Source of the DNA: an uncultured bacterium
GTDB lineage: Bacteria; Actinomycetota; Thermoleophilia; Solirubrobacterales; 70-9
Direction: 5' to 3'
Length of the DNA: 51,494 bases
Assembly (NCBI GenBank): GCA_903901855.1
Contig: CAIUSP010000018.1
Location: 1-51,494, forward strand
Made by a program: the position numbers and the translations under genes. This document shows, piece by piece, positions 8,004 to 16,021 of the stretch. How positions within the stretch are numbered: position 1 is the stretch's first letter; each line of letters begins with the position of its first letter. The notes beneath the pieces were generated by a model. It worked only from the letters and a program-made list of their open reading frames with translations. It was not told where the DNA came from and searched no databases.

Positions 8004-9206
8004 ATGACCCGCAAGCTCCGACTCACCCTCGCCTCGATCCTCGCCGTAGCGGCCCTTGGTGCCATCGCGCCTGCTGCGAATGCGTATGTGTATTGGAGTA
8101 ACTCCAGCTCTGGCTCTATCGGCCGGGCCAACGACGACGGCACCGGCACCGCTTCTCGCTACGACCGCCAGTTCCTGTCATCAGATTCGCGCACTGGTCA
8201 TGTTCCTAATTGGTCGTGCTGGCAGCCTGCCTGCCCCCGCATCATCCCGTCCTCCGTCGACTACGAAACCTGCCTTGTCTCAGGCGGGCCTTGCCATCGA
8301 ACCGTCACGCTCCACGCAGACCAGCCCTACTATACGTTGCACCCCCCGACCCCCGTGACCATCCCGGTCAACGGGATCGTCCTGATCGACGACGTAGCCG
8401 ATGAGTTCCGAGTCACCGGCGGCACCTGCGTCGGCTTAACTTCACTCCCCACCGCCGCCAACTGCGGAATCACCGTGGCTTTCAACCCTCGAAGTGTCGG
8501 CTCGAAATCAGCCACCCTCCGCGTCGATACCAACAAGGGCGCCAGGTCCGTCACTCTCACTGGCATCGGCACTGCACCCGCCGGGTCGCTGAGCCCCTCG
8601 TACAGCGCCTTCGGCAGCCGGCTCGTCTCGGCCGGCCTTTCCTCGGCTGCTACCTTCACGCTCGTCTCCAACGGCAATCACGGTCTTACCATTCCCGAGG
8701 ACGGGATCAACCTCACCGGCGCCGATCCTGATCAGTTCCAAGTCACCGGCGGCACCTGCTCGGCCGCCTCTACTTCACTTGCGCAGTACCAGAGCTGCAC
8801 GGTCACCGTGGCCTTCGACCCCTCGAGTACCGGCTCGAAGGTGGCCGCCCTAGAAATCCAGACGAACGACGGCACCAAGACCGCCACCATCACCGGCACC
8901 GGCACCGCCACCGCCGAACCCACCATCTCCGGGGTCGGGAAACCCACCAAGACCTCACTCAAGGTCAAGGTCGGATGCGGTGATGAGAATGCCTGCACGG
9001 TCCGGCTCACCGGCAAGAAGGTGGGGACGAACGCTGCGATCACACCCGAGACCGTCTTCGTCCCGGCGGGCCAGCAGCCCAGCGTCACCCTCGCCTACTC
9101 CAGAGCCCTGAAGACGGCTGTTGCCCGTGGCGGGCGGGTGAGCGTCACCGTGACCAACCCGGTAAGTGGCGCCGCCAAGTCGATAGTCGTGCAGGTGGCC
9201 AGGTAG
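8004..9206 (+). CDS. Secreted paralogue lacking the propeller, with HYDIN-like domains
   Basis: A 400-residue exported paralogue whose ATG directly follows the previous stop (TAG then ATG). It shares the signal peptide and first propeller strand almost exactly (LTLASILAVAALGAIAPAANAY, then YWSN and SIGRAN), then the propeller breaks off after half a blade. A cysteine-containing stretch of about 100 residues without recognised homology follows (PNWSCWQPACPR, CLVSGGPC). Then there are two choice-of-anchor D-like domains (VTGGTC, ITVAFNPRSVGSK; and SLSPSYSAFGSRLVS to TITGTG). The final 95 residues match the C-terminus of the upstream gene at well over three quarters of positions. Probably translated from the same mRNA. 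Function unknown. Confidence 0.8.
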   Translation: MTRKLRLTLASILAVAALGAIAPAANAYVYWSNSSSGSIGRANDDGTGTASRYDRQFLSSDSRTGHVPNWSCWQPACPRIIPSSVDYETCLVSGGPCHRTVTLHADQPYYTLHPPTPVTIPVNGIVLIDDVADEFRVTGGTCVGLTSLPTAANCGITVAFNPRSVGSKSATLRVDTNKGARSVTLTGIGTAPAGSLSPSYSAFGSRLVSAGLSSAATFTLVSNGNHGLTIPEDGINLTGADPDQFQVTGGTCSAASTSLAQYQSCTVTVAFDPSSTGSKVAALEIQTNDGTKTATITGTGTATAEPTISGVGKPTKTSLKVKVGCGDENACTVRLTGKKVGTNAAITPETVFVPAGQQPSVTLAYSRALKTAVARGGRVSVTVTNPVSGAAKSIVVQVAR

Positions 9207-9217
9207 AGAAAAGGGGG

Positions 9218-9244
9218 GAGGGCCGGGCATCGCCCGACCCTCCT
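9218..9244 (+). terminator. GC-rich hairpin after the paralogue pair
   Basis: Stem of 6 + 5 base pairs (GGAGGG with CCCTCC, CGGGC with GCCCG) around one mismatch and a 3-base loop. No T-run follows, so it may be a weak intrinsic terminator or an mRNA 3' end stabiliser. Confidence 0.6.
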
Positions 9245-9430
9245 GTCCACTCCCCGGCTTTCGACGCTTTGGCCGACGGATCGTCTCCCTGCCACTTGAC
9301 TCGAGTTAGACGATGCGCCTCGGCCTCAGACGCACCCATAAGAACATTCCACCGAGGCAGGAGTTGCGGCTTTAGACGAGCTTTCGGATTTGCCCTTCTG
9401 GCGCTGAATTCACGCCTGTCTGCTCACGGG

Positions 9431-9436
9431 TATCGT
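9431..9436 (+). promoter_or_regulatory. Leaderless -10 box for M20 peptidase
   Basis: TATCGT ends 8 bases before ATG 9445. The rest of 9245-9430 holds no ORF, hairpin or RNA gene that I can recognise. Confidence 0.5.
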
Positions 9437-9444
9437 CTCTGCGG

Positions 9445-10797
9445 ATGAGCGCTGAACCACCGTCTTCCGCCCGAATCGCTCCACCGGAATCGCTCGGCTC
9501 CTCTGCGGTCGAGCTGACCCGCAAGCTGATCCGGTTCGACACGGTCAACCCACCCGGTAACGAGCTGCCGCTGCAGGAGTTCCTGCTCGAGATGCTCGAG
9601 TCAGCCGGCTTCGAATGCGATCTGCTCGAGTCCGAGCCCACGCGGGCAAATCTCGTGGCGAGACTGCCGGGGAACGAGCCTGGCAAGAACCTCGCCTTTC
9701 TCGCCCATGTGGATACGGTCAAGGCCGACACCTCCGACTGGCAGCACGATCCGTGGGGAGGAGATCTGATCGACGGGGTCGTCTGGGGCAGGGGGGCGAT
9801 CGACATGAAGGGTCAGGTCTCCTGCGAGGTCTCCGCAGCGATCGCGCTCGCCGAGGCCGGCTGGCGCCCACCGAGCGGCGATCTGAAACTGATCCTCACC
9901 TGCGACGAGGAGACCAGCGGCACCCGCGGTGCGATCTGGCTCTGCCGCGAGCACCCGGAACTCGTCCAGGCCGACTACATAGTCAACGAGGGAGGCGGGG
10001 ATTACTTCGAACTCGACGGCCAGCGGTTCTACGGGATCTGCCACTCCGAGAAAGGTTTGATGAGGTTCAAGGTCCGCTCACGAGGCAGCGCCGGTCATGC
10101 ATCTCAGCCTGCCATCTCCGAGAACGCCCTGATCAAGTTGGCCCCACTGATCACCCGCTTTACCGAGCAGCCCCCTCCCGAGCCGAGCCGCGACGGCCTG
10201 GCCTTCCTCTCGGCAGTCAGGGGATCCGAGGTTTCCCCCGACGAGGTCGCAGTCGAGGTGGAGCGGATGCGCGCCTCAGATCAACGACTGGTCGACTATC
10301 TGGTGGGGCCAATGTTGGGGATCACGATGTCTCCGACGATGGTTTCGGCTTCAGAAAAAGCAAATGTGATCCCCGCCGCCGCCGAGGTATTCATCGACTG
10401 TCGCATCCCGCCCGAGTGCGGAGAGCGCGAAGCCCGCGAGCGCGCCGAGGCGCTCCTGGGCGAGGGCGACTATGAGATCGAGTTCGTCGAGGCCGTTCCC
10501 GGCAACTCTTCCGAGCCCGAGTCGCCACTGCGCGACGCGATAGCCGAGTGGATCGACGAGGTCGATCCGGGCGCGCGCGTGGCGCCGATCGCAACCCCCT
10601 TCTTCAGCGACAGCAACGCCTTCCGCAAGGCCTTCCCCGACTCGTTCGTGTACGGATTCTTCCCGCGTCGGGATCAAGGACTGTTCGATGCCGCGCCACT
10701 GATGCACGCGGCCGATGAGCGCGCGATGGTGAGCGATCTCGAGTTGGCCGCAGAGTTCTTCTTCGACCTGCCGCAGCGGTTGATGCAGCCCGACTAG
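9445..10797 (+). CDS. M20-family metallopeptidase (ArgE/DapE-like)
   Basis: Di-zinc amidohydrolase/peptidase of 450 residues. Metal-binding and catalytic pieces are visible in order: LAHVDTV (histidine ligand and catalytic aspartate, about residue 91), GRGAIDMKG (bridging aspartate), CDEETSGTRG (catalytic and ligand glutamates), and a late histidine in APLMHAADE. The inserted dimerisation domain begins near GICHSEKGLMRFKVRSRGSAGHAS. Family members include acetylornithine deacetylase, succinyl-diaminopimelate desuccinylase and carboxypeptidases. The neighbours give no pathway clue, so the substrate is open. The stop codon TAG forms part of the -10 box of the next gene. Confidence 0.88.
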   Translation: MSAEPPSSARIAPPESLGSSAVELTRKLIRFDTVNPPGNELPLQEFLLEMLESAGFECDLLESEPTRANLVARLPGNEPGKNLAFLAHVDTVKADTSDWQHDPWGGDLIDGVVWGRGAIDMKGQVSCEVSAAIALAEAGWRPPSGDLKLILTCDEETSGTRGAIWLCREHPELVQADYIVNEGGGDYFELDGQRFYGICHSEKGLMRFKVRSRGSAGHASQPAISENALIKLAPLITRFTEQPPPEPSRDGLAFLSAVRGSEVSPDEVAVEVERMRASDQRLVDYLVGPMLGITMSPTMVSASEKANVIPAAAEVFIDCRIPPECGEREARERAEALLGEGDYEIEFVEAVPGNSSEPESPLRDAIAEWIDEVDPGARVAPIATPFFSDSNAFRKAFPDSFVYGFFPRRDQGLFDAAPLMHAADERAMVSDLELAAEFFFDLPQRLMQPD

Positions 10798-10800
10798 ACT
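10795..10800 (+). promoter_or_regulatory. Leaderless -10 box for mce, overlapping a stop codon
   Basis: TAGACT starts with the stop codon of the M20 peptidase gene and ends 8 bases before ATG 10809. Confidence 0.5.
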
Positions 10801-10808
10801 GCGGCTGG

Positions 10809-11219
10809 ATGCTCGACCGTATCGACCACGTGGGAATCGCCGTTGCCGACCTCGACTCGGCGATCGCCCTCTACGAGAAGACCCTTGGTATGCCGTTGGT
10901 GCACCGTGAGAAGGTCACCGAGCAGGGTGTGGAGGCCGTTCTGCTGGATGTGGGCGATGGCCATATCGAGCTGCTGGAGCCTCTGGGAGAGGACACACCG
11001 GTGGGCAAGTTCCTCGCCAAGAAGGGTCCAGGCCTGCATCACGTCGCCTACGCGGTCAGCGATGTCACCGCAGCCCTGGCCGCGCTCGCAGAGCAGGGAG
11101 TGGCGTTGATCGACAGCGAGCCCCGTCGCGGGATCCGCGACTCTCGAGTTGCCTTCCTTCACCCCAAATCGACTGGCGGGGTATTGACCGAAATAGTCCA
11201 ACCGGCGGAGGTCCACTGA
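10809..11219 (+). CDS. mce: Methylmalonyl-CoA epimerase
   Basis: Small VOC-fold metalloenzyme (136 residues) that interconverts the 2R and 2S forms of methylmalonyl-CoA, linking propionyl-CoA breakdown to succinyl-CoA. Family marks are the N-terminal IDHVGIAVADLDSAI (histidine metal ligand), the central HIELLEPL segment, LHHVAYAVSDV (second histidine) and the C-terminal FLHPKSTGGVLTEIVQ with the ligand glutamate. Mutase and carboxylase genes are not in the window. A TAGACT box sits 8 bases upstream. A small unknown gene follows after 2 bases and is probably co-transcribed. Confidence 0.93.
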   Translation: MLDRIDHVGIAVADLDSAIALYEKTLGMPLVHREKVTEQGVEAVLLDVGDGHIELLEPLGEDTPVGKFLAKKGPGLHHVAYAVSDVTAALAALAEQGVALIDSEPRRGIRDSRVAFLHPKSTGGVLTEIVQPAEVH

Positions 11220-11221
11220 CC

Positions 11222-11458
11222 ATGGCTCAAGCGAAGAAGAAGGGGCCCGAACGGGCCGAGATCGGTTTTTCCGGAGGTCAGGTCGCGGCAGTCCGGATGA
11301 CGGCCAAGCAGATGACCGATCTGCGAAAGGCACTCGACGGCGGCGAGGGGTGGCACGACCTCGAGACAGAGGACGGCCAACTCTCGGTCGATCTTGCGAA
11401 GGTGGCGTTCATCAGGGTGGCAGCGACCGATCAGCGAATCGGGTTTAGCGACGCCTAG
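11222..11458 (+). CDS. Conserved-looking small protein after mce
   Basis: A 78-residue soluble protein I do not recognise. The N-terminus is basic (MAQAKKKGPERAE), followed by a compact alpha/beta-looking region (IGFSGGQVAAVRMTAKQM, then GWHDLETEDGQLSVDLAKV and FIRVAATDQRIGF). No cysteine, signal peptide or membrane segment. Its Shine-Dalgarno GGAGGT lies inside the last codons of mce, 9 bases before the ATG, so the two are translationally linked. Codon use and the strong ribosome site say it is a real gene. A role beside methylmalonyl-CoA metabolism is only suggested by position. Confidence 0.75.
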   Translation: MAQAKKKGPERAEIGFSGGQVAAVRMTAKQMTDLRKALDGGEGWHDLETEDGQLSVDLAKVAFIRVAATDQRIGFSDA

Positions 11459-11492
11459 CGTCGGGAGCCTCGGACCGGTTGCCCACAGACAG

Positions 11493-11996
11493 TTGCTCGC
11501 CGATCTCGACAGACGGGTTCTCTACGCAATGCGAACCCGCGGCCACGGTCGCGTTCCCGAGACGATCGCCCGAGTGCTCGGCAAGATCGGAGAGCACGGC
11601 GCGATCTGGTTGGCCCTGGGCATCCTGTTCGCCCTGATAGATCCGGCCAACCGCTGGGAATGGTTGTTTGCCGGCGTGCTCGGACCGGTCGGAATCGTCT
11701 TGAACTTCCTGGTCAAGCTGGTGGTCAAGCGCCCCCGCCCACAGATTCCTGGACACCCCCCGATCGGCGGTGCACCCAGCTCGTTGAGCTTTCCCTCTGC
11801 CCACGCGACCTCGTCGTTTGCTGCGGCCACGGCGATGACGCGAGTCGATGACACTGCGGCGCTCCTGTTCATCCTCGCCTTCGCGATCGCGTTCTGTCGG
11901 CCTTATCTCGGCATGCACTACCCGAGTGATGTGATCGCGGGCGCGATCCTCGGGACGATCCTCGGTCTGGTCTGGCCGCTCGGGCTCGTCTCTTGA
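11493..11996 (+). CDS. PAP2-family membrane phosphatase
   Basis: Phosphatidic acid phosphatase type 2 (acid phosphatase/vanadium haloperoxidase fold), acting on lipid phosphates such as undecaprenyl or phosphatidylglycerol phosphate at the membrane. All three motifs are present: KLVVKRPRP (KxxxxxxRP), PSAHATSSF (PSGH variant with alanine) and RPYLGMHYPSDVIAG (SRxxxxxHxxxD variant). There are four or five hydrophobic segments. The start is uncertain: TTG 11493 gives 167 residues and ATG 11529 would give 155. Neither has a clear ribosome site, though a TAGCGT at 11456-11461 could promote it. Confidence 0.82.
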   Translation: MLADLDRRVLYAMRTRGHGRVPETIARVLGKIGEHGAIWLALGILFALIDPANRWEWLFAGVLGPVGIVLNFLVKLVVKRPRPQIPGHPPIGGAPSSLSFPSAHATSSFAAATAMTRVDDTAALLFILAFAIAFCRPYLGMHYPSDVIAGAILGTILGLVWPLGLVS

Positions 11997-12027
11997 CTGT
12001 TCGCACCAGCCATCTGAGGGCGACCGG

Positions 12028-13101
12028 ATGAAGGTCGGGATAGTCGGGCTGCCGAACGCAGGCAAGTCGACGCTCTTCAACGCGCTCACTGCGGCGGGTG
12101 CCGAGACCGGCGCCTATCCGTTCACCACGATCGATCCCAATGTCGCGATCGTCGAGGTGCCCGACAAGCGTTTGGATGAGCTAGCAACCACTCTGAACGC
12201 CTCCAAGGTCACCCCGGCGACGGTCGAGTTCCACGACATCGCAGGACTGGTCCAGGGCGCAGCGCAGGGTGAGGGCTTGGGTAACCGTTTCCTCGCGGCC
12301 ATCCGCGAGACCGATGCGATCTGTCACGTGGTCAGGGTTCACGACTCCGGTGATGTGACCCATCCGGAGGGCCGGATCGACCCGATCGCGGATCTCGACC
12401 TGATCGACACGGAGTTGTTGGCGGCCGACCTCGAACAGGCCGAGCGCAGGCTGGAGAGGCTGGTCAAAGAGGCTCGCTCAGGGGACGAAGAGGCGGTTGC
12501 AGAGCGCGACTGGCTGCAGGCCGTGGTGGCAGGTCTCGAGGAGGGCAAGCCGGTGCGGGAGTTCCCGCCTCCCGAAGCGGCGCCCGAGGCCGCCATGCGC
12601 CTCTCTGCGCTTACTTCGAAACCGGTTCTCTATGTCGCCAATGTCGAAGAGGGCGAAGTAGAGGTTCCAGCAGATGTAGCCGAGCGGGCCGCGGCCGCCG
12701 GGGCCGGTGCTGTTGCGATCTCAGCCAGAGTCGAGTCGGAGTTGAGAGAGCTCGATTCCGCCGAGGCCTCGGAGATGCGCGAGGAACTGGGGATCGAGGG
12801 ATCGGGCCTCGAGCGCCTGATCAGGGCTGCTTTCGATCTACTCGATCTGATCACCTTCTTCACCGCCGGCATGGAAACCGAGGCGGTCGCACGCACCCTG
12901 CCGCGAGGCGGAACCGCTTGGGACTCCGCCGGAACGATCCACACCGATATCCAGGAAGGCTTCGTCAAGGCGGAGGTGGTGACGTGGTCCGACCTCGTGG
13001 AACTCGGCGATTATCCGGCTGCCCGCGACAGGGGCCTGTTGCGCACCGAGGGTCGCGACTACGTGGTCGCCGACGGCGATGTGATCACGATCAAGCACTG
13101 A
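12028..13101 (+). CDS. ychF: YchF-type ATPase (Obg-related)
   Basis: Universally conserved P-loop protein of the Obg family that prefers ATP and associates with ribosomes. The 357 residues show G1 GLPNAGKST at residues 7-15, G2 region YPFTTIDPNVA, G3 DIAGLVQGA and the altered G4 VANVEEGE (in place of NKxD), which is what gives ATP rather than GTP specificity in YchF. The C-terminal TGS-like domain carries LITFFTAGMETEAVARTL and the GTIHTDIQEGFVKAEV segment. A GAGGG ribosome site lies 7 bases upstream. A clean single-copy housekeeping gene. Confidence 0.96.
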   Translation: MKVGIVGLPNAGKSTLFNALTAAGAETGAYPFTTIDPNVAIVEVPDKRLDELATTLNASKVTPATVEFHDIAGLVQGAAQGEGLGNRFLAAIRETDAICHVVRVHDSGDVTHPEGRIDPIADLDLIDTELLAADLEQAERRLERLVKEARSGDEEAVAERDWLQAVVAGLEEGKPVREFPPPEAAPEAAMRLSALTSKPVLYVANVEEGEVEVPADVAERAAAAGAGAVAISARVESELRELDSAEASEMREELGIEGSGLERLIRAAFDLLDLITFFTAGMETEAVARTLPRGGTAWDSAGTIHTDIQEGFVKAEVVTWSDLVELGDYPAARDRGLLRTEGRDYVVADGDVITIKH

Positions 13102-13117
13102 GACCTGCTTTCTGATC

Positions 13118-13123
13118 TAGCCT
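13118..13123 (+). promoter_or_regulatory. Leaderless -10 box for the deaminase gene
   Basis: TAGCCT ends 6 bases before ATG 13130, in the 28-base gap after ychF. Confidence 0.5.
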
Positions 13124-13129
13124 GAGTAG

Positions 13130-14380
13130 ATGGAGCCACTGTTCGTCGCAGACGTCCTGCTCGATGAGGAGCGTGTTTCCATCCGCTGTGAGGATGGAGT
13201 GATCGCGGCCGTCGGCGCCGACCTCTCGCCATCCGACGGTGATCAGGTGATCGAAGCCGACGGGATGCTGATCACCCCACCGATGGTCAACTGCCACACA
13301 CATTCGGCGATGACCCTCTTTCGCGCTTACGGTGACGATCTTCCGCTCATGCAGTGGCTCGAGGAGATGATCTGGCCCGCGGAGGCGAAGTTGACTGCCG
13401 AGGATGTCTACTGGGGGACGAAGCTGGCCACCGTCGAGATGCTGCGCTCCGGAACCACCAAGTTCTATGACATCTATTGGAACTCGGATCAGGTGGCTCA
13501 AGCCGCGGTCGATGCCGGAATGCGGGTGGCCGCAGGGCAGGCCGTGATCGACCAGATGGATTCGGCCAAGGCTCCGGAGTTGGTTGCCGAATCGTCGGAG
13601 TTCCTCGATCGCCTGGGCGAGATGGGGCCGTTGGTGACTCCGTGCATCGCGCCTCATGCGATCTACACGGTCAGCGAGGAGTCGCTGAGGGGTCTCGCGG
13701 AGTTGATGCAGGAGCGAGACGCCATATTCAACATCCACCTCTCCGAGACCGAGCATGAGGTGCAGCAGTGCCTGGAGCGCACCGGCAAGCGACCGGCCGA
13801 TTACCTGGACAGCCTAGGGGCGCTCGGACCCCTGTCGATCCTCGCTCATGGCGTTTGGCTCGGCGAGTCCGAGTTGGAGCTGATCGCCGACCGGGGTTCG
13901 ACCGTGGTCACCAACCCGTGCGCCAATATGAAGCTCGCGGTGGGAGGAGCGCTTCCGTACCCTGCCGCGCTGGAGAGAGGGGTGGACCTTGCGCTCGGAA
14001 CCGACGGTCCGTCCTCCAACTCCAACCTGAACATGTTCGAGGAGGCGAAGATCTTCGCTCTCTTGCAAAAGCACCAGGCGGTCGATCCCTCTGTGGCGCC
14101 AGCGGGCGAGGTGCTTGCTCTGGCCAGAGGTGAACGTTCGAAGTTGGTTGCCGGTACTCCGATTGCCGAGGGAGAGGCGGCCGACTTCCTCCTGCTGGAT
14201 CTGCGAGTACCCGAGATGGCCGCCGGCGATCTCGATGCGCGGCTCGTCTACGGAGCGCCGTCTGAGGCGGTGGACACCGCTGTGGTGGCGGGCTCGGTCG
14301 TGATGCGGGGCCGGGAGGTTCCGGGAGCCGATGAGGCGCTGGCCGAGGTACGCGAGCGGTCGCAGAGGCTCACATCCTGA
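13130..14380 (+). CDS. Amidohydrolase, MTA/SAH deaminase-like
   Basis: Zinc amidohydrolase of 416 residues in the TrzA/AtzA/MtaD group. Metal-site pieces are NCHTHSAM (HxH, about residue 55), HLSETEHEV (histidine plus catalytic glutamate), ILAHGVWLGE (histidine) and LGTDGPSSNSNLNMFEE (aspartate and the substrate-binding serine/asparagine loop). This last loop is typical of 5-methylthioadenosine/S-adenosylhomocysteine deaminases. A small beta-sandwich domain wraps both termini (residues 1-50 and the ADFLLLDLRVPEM region). The reaction is probably deamination of an adenosyl thioether, but related enzymes act on guanine or triazines, so the exact substrate is not settled. Confidence 0.82.
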   Translation: MEPLFVADVLLDEERVSIRCEDGVIAAVGADLSPSDGDQVIEADGMLITPPMVNCHTHSAMTLFRAYGDDLPLMQWLEEMIWPAEAKLTAEDVYWGTKLATVEMLRSGTTKFYDIYWNSDQVAQAAVDAGMRVAAGQAVIDQMDSAKAPELVAESSEFLDRLGEMGPLVTPCIAPHAIYTVSEESLRGLAELMQERDAIFNIHLSETEHEVQQCLERTGKRPADYLDSLGALGPLSILAHGVWLGESELELIADRGSTVVTNPCANMKLAVGGALPYPAALERGVDLALGTDGPSSNSNLNMFEEAKIFALLQKHQAVDPSVAPAGEVLALARGERSKLVAGTPIAEGEAADFLLLDLRVPEMAAGDLDARLVYGAPSEAVDTAVVAGSVVMRGREVPGADEALAEVRERSQRLTS

Positions 14381-14414
14381 TGCCTGGTCGTCTGCACGAA
14401 CCGCCCGCCTCACC

Positions 14415-14420
14415 TAATCT
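14415..14420 (+). promoter_or_regulatory. Possible -10 box with a leader for the second ALDH gene
   Basis: TAATCT lies about 64 bases before ATG 14484. The leader carries a short CGACC/GGTCG inverted repeat and a GGGAGAG ribosome site. No convincing -35 box. Confidence 0.3.
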
Positions 14421-14483
14421 CCAGCAGTCTGACAACCGACCGGGGAAATCCTCTGGTCGCAGAGCGACGGGAGAGTTACCCAG

Positions 14484-15929
14484 ATGACAAAGCATTCTTT
14501 CGAGGCCCGTGATCATGCGTTGTTCGTGGACGGCGAGCGTCTCGAGACCGGTACCTGGGACGAGGTCCTGAGCCCCTATGACGAGTCGCCTGTAGGCCGG
14601 GTTGCCATCTGTGATGGCGCAACTGTGGATCGAGCCTGCGAAGCGGCACACGCTGCCTTCGAGACGGGCGGCTTCCCCCAGCATCAGCGGGCCGAGGTTC
14701 TCAATCGCGCTGCCGATCTGGTGGCCGAGCGACAGGAGGATCTCGCCCTGACCATCGCCGCCGAGGCCGGCAAGCCTTTGAAGACCGCGCGGGTCGAGGC
14801 GAACCGCACGGTCGGCACCCTGCGGTTCTCCGCGGTCGAGGCCCTCAAGTTGAGCGGAGAGATGGTTCCCATGGAGGCCGGCGAGGCCGGGATGGGGAAG
14901 CTCGGCTTCATCCTGCGAATTCCTTACGGCGTGGTCGGTGCGATCAGTCCCTTCAACTTCCCGCTCAATCTCGTCGCCCACAAGCTCGGTCCTTCGATCG
15001 CGGCCGGCAACGCGACCGTCCTGAAGCCTGCTGGCGTCACTCCGATCTCGGCGATCAAGTTGACCGAGATCCTCTACGAGGCAGGCCTGCCCGAGAACTG
15101 GCTCCAGGTCGTCTGTGGCAGCGGCTCAGAGGTGGGACAGGCAATCGTGGAGAGTCCGCTGACCAAGGCGATCACCTTCACCGGCTCACCGCCGGTCGGC
15201 TGGGGGATCCGGGCCGAGGCGGCTCGCAAGAAGGTCAACCTCGAGTTGGGCTCGACCGCGCCGCTGATCGTCTGCGAGGACGGTGATTGGGAATCCGCAG
15301 CTGACAAGGCCCAGCTCCACGCCTTCTCCCATGCTGGCCAGAGCTGTATCTCGATCCAGCGGATCCTGGTGCACGAGTCCCTGATCGATGGCTTCCGTGA
15401 TCGATTCCTTGCCAAGGTCGCTGAACTGAAGGTCGGTGATCCGTTGGACGACGAAACCGATGTAGGTCCGCTCATCAGCCGCGGAGACCGGGATCGGGTG
15501 AAGACCTGGGTCGACGAAGCCGCCGCCGCGGGTGCCATGGTGCTTGCCGGCGGCGATCTGGTCGACGATGATCGCTGTCTGGCGCCGACCGTGTTGGCCG
15601 AGACACCGCGCGAGGAGAAGATGTGGTGCGAGGAAGTGTTCGGCCCCGTTTGCACACTGCATCCGTTCGCCGACTTCGATCAGGCGATCTCGATGGCGAA
15701 CGACGCCAAGTTCGGTCTGCAGGCGGGGATATTCACCCGCGATGTCGGTCGGGCGATCGAGGCGGGGAATCGTCTCGAGTTCGGAGGCGTGATGGTGAAC
15801 GAGGCACCGACCTTCCGTACCGACCAGATGCCGTACGGCGGAATCAAGGATTCAGGCAACACCCGTGAAGGCCCCGCCTATTCGGTCCTCGAACTGACCG
15901 AGGAGCGTCTGGTCTCACTTCAAGGCTGA
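14484..15929 (+). CDS. Aldehyde dehydrogenase (lactaldehyde/SSADH-like)
   Basis: NAD(P)-dependent aldehyde dehydrogenase of 481 residues, the normal family length and without the basic tail of the other copy. Visible are ISPFNFPLNLVAHKLG for the cofactor site, TGSPPVGWGIR, LELGSTAPLIV with the general base, GQSCISIQRILV with the catalytic cysteine, CEEVFGPV and the C-terminal MPYGGIKDSGNTREGP. The LELGSTAP form and the GQSCISIQR loop are typical of the lactaldehyde/glyceraldehyde-type branch. The substrate is inferred only. GGGAGAG lies 8 bases before the ATG. The gene ends at a strong convergent terminator. Confidence 0.88.
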   Translation: MTKHSFEARDHALFVDGERLETGTWDEVLSPYDESPVGRVAICDGATVDRACEAAHAAFETGGFPQHQRAEVLNRAADLVAERQEDLALTIAAEAGKPLKTARVEANRTVGTLRFSAVEALKLSGEMVPMEAGEAGMGKLGFILRIPYGVVGAISPFNFPLNLVAHKLGPSIAAGNATVLKPAGVTPISAIKLTEILYEAGLPENWLQVVCGSGSEVGQAIVESPLTKAITFTGSPPVGWGIRAEAARKKVNLELGSTAPLIVCEDGDWESAADKAQLHAFSHAGQSCISIQRILVHESLIDGFRDRFLAKVAELKVGDPLDDETDVGPLISRGDRDRVKTWVDEAAAAGAMVLAGGDLVDDDRCLAPTVLAETPREEKMWCEEVFGPVCTLHPFADFDQAISMANDAKFGLQAGIFTRDVGRAIEAGNRLEFGGVMVNEAPTFRTDQMPYGGIKDSGNTREGPAYSVLELTEERLVSLQG

Positions 15930-15950
15930 GTTTCTTCTCGGCCGACGAAA

Positions 15951-15978
15951 AGAGCCCCGGAGTTTCCTCCGGGGCTCT
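15951..15978. terminator. Bidirectional 12-bp hairpin terminator
   Basis: Perfect 12-base-pair stem (AGAGCCCCGGAG with CTCCGGGGCTCT) and a 4-base loop, between the convergent aldehyde dehydrogenase and rhodopsin genes. It is preceded by AAA on the plus strand, giving a short U-run for the minus-strand transcript. Confidence 0.85.
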
Positions 15979-16021
15979 CGTTGAATCTCGGTGGCTGCGG
16001 TTGAACCGCAGCAGATCGCTG

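Noticed and set aside
9245-9430. Intergenic stretch examined for a tRNA, small RNA or riboswitch
   Set aside because: No cloverleaf, CCA end or recognisable riboswitch core. Only the downstream -10 box is supported.
14421-14483. Leader inverted repeat (CGACC/GGTCG) considered as a riboswitch or attenuator
   Set aside because: The stem is only five base pairs and there is no terminator or antiterminator pairing.
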